Source: an uncultured Oscillibacter sp.
Lineage (GTDB): Bacteria; Bacillota; Clostridia; Oscillospirales; Oscillospiraceae
DNA: 5,166 nt
Direction: 5' to 3'
Assembly: GCA_910585245.1 (NCBI GenBank)
Contig: CAJUCO010000064.1
Span: forward strand, 1 to 5,166
The stretch's first letter is position 1. Each line of letters starts with the position of its first letter. The translations under genes were made by a program, and so were the position numbers. Below are positions 4,953 through 5,166 of this stretch, piece by piece. The notes under the pieces are model-generated. The model did no database searches. It was not told where the DNA came from and worked only from the letters and a program-made list of their open reading frames with translations.

Positions 4953-5120
4953 GTTTTTGAAACTATGAACCCGTTGCGGCACAAGGGATAGACGGTTTTG
5001 CGTCCCTCTTTTGATAACGATTTGATAACGCTCCCCATAGGCCGTATCATTCTGTATCCCCGGTGGATTGCAGGTGAAAAGTGTTCCTTTGCGGCTTGCG
5101 GGTAACAAAGACCATATTAG
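4953..5120 (+). other. Gene-free tail between guaA and its terminator
   Basis: These 168 bases hold no frame with a start and ribosome site worth calling. They contain the tandem repeat at 5010-5030 and are otherwise of mixed composition. They are probably the untranslated 3' end of the guaA transcript, since the first strong terminator comes only at 5121. The junction just after guaA is a known kind of integration site for genomic islands in Firmicutes, but no integrase or att duplication is visible inside the window. Confidence 0.55.
5010..5030 (+). repeat. Tandem pair of TTTGATAACG
   Basis: TTTGATAACG occurs at 5010-5019 and again at 5021-5030, separated by one A, giving an 11-bp period, about one helical turn. 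It could be a pair of protein-binding sites (for example recombinase arm sites) or chance duplication. No function is known. Confidence 0.6.
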
Positions 5121-5158
5121 AAAGCCCTTACCGATGGCAGCGTCGGTAAGGGCTTTTT
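5121..5158 (+). terminator. Intrinsic terminator downstream of guaA
   Basis: AAAGCCCTTACCGA (5121-5134) and TCGGTAAGGGCTTT (5143-5156) form a perfect 14-bp stem around an 8-base loop, ending in a run of five T (5154-5158). On the minus strand the stem is followed only by TTTCTAATA, so it is mainly a plus-strand terminator, though weak action on a convergent gene beyond the window is possible. Confidence 0.88.
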
Positions 5159-5166
5159 GCTGTCTA

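Noticed and set aside
4409..5050. A 213-codon minus-strand frame overlapping the guaA 3' end and tail
   Set aside because: Most of it is antisense to the conserved dimerisation domain of GMP synthase, and it has no ribosome site or domain.
4992..5103. A short frame starting near a TTG at 4998 after an AAGGGA-like site
   Set aside because: It would encode only about 35 residues from a rare start with no recognisable motif; the spacing alone is not enough support.
2526..5108. An 860-codon open frame on the minus strand running across dpaL, the spacer and guaA
   Set aside because: It lies antisense to two well-supported genes that happen to share a codon phase, its translation is His/Gly/Pro-rich with no recognisable family, and it has no ribosome site. 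It is a by-product of GC-rich codon use.

Overview
The window reads as a piece of a moderately GC-rich, strictly anaerobic, butyrate-forming Firmicute, most like the gut Oscillospiraceae (the Flavonifractor / Oscillibacter / Intestinimonas type). The basis is the gene content (a clostridial hydroxybutyryl-CoA dehydrogenase, butyryl-CoA dehydrogenase and electron-transfer flavoprotein series), strong AGGAGG-type ribosome sites and AT-rich spacers with sigma-A-like promoters between GC-rich genes. The taxon is an inference from family resemblance, not a search result.

Left half, minus strand (2292 down to 1): one operon from a TTGATA-17-TATAAT promoter. Its order is hbd (3-hydroxybutyryl-CoA dehydrogenase), bcd (butyryl-CoA dehydrogenase) and etfB (ETF beta subunit, only the first 18 codons present). 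Together they reduce acetoacetyl-CoA to 3-hydroxybutyryl-CoA and crotonyl-CoA to butyryl-CoA. Bcd/Etf is probably the flavin-bifurcating complex that also reduces ferredoxin. Thiolase, crotonase and etfA are not in view; etfA probably follows etfB beyond base 1. A perfect 9-bp inverted repeat sits at the predicted transcription start of this operon.

Middle (2159-2585): a 427-bp divergent control region with no gene. It holds the two outward promoters and several AT-rich inverted repeats that could be operators.

Right half, plus strand: dpaL (2,3-diaminopropionate ammonia-lyase, PLP enzyme) has its own promoter and a strong hairpin terminator. It is followed by an independently promoted guaA-type gene (3972-4952) that encodes only the ATP-pyrophosphatase and dimerisation half of GMP synthase, with no glutaminase domain. 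Its promoter spacer contains a good match to the PurR PurBox. A 168-base gene-free tail with a tandem repeat leads to a strong terminator at 5121-5158.

No RNA gene, CRISPR array, insertion sequence or clearly new multi-gene system was found. The most unusual items are the stand-alone, short-lid GMP synthase subunit, its PurBox-like promoter, and the inverted repeats in the divergent control region.
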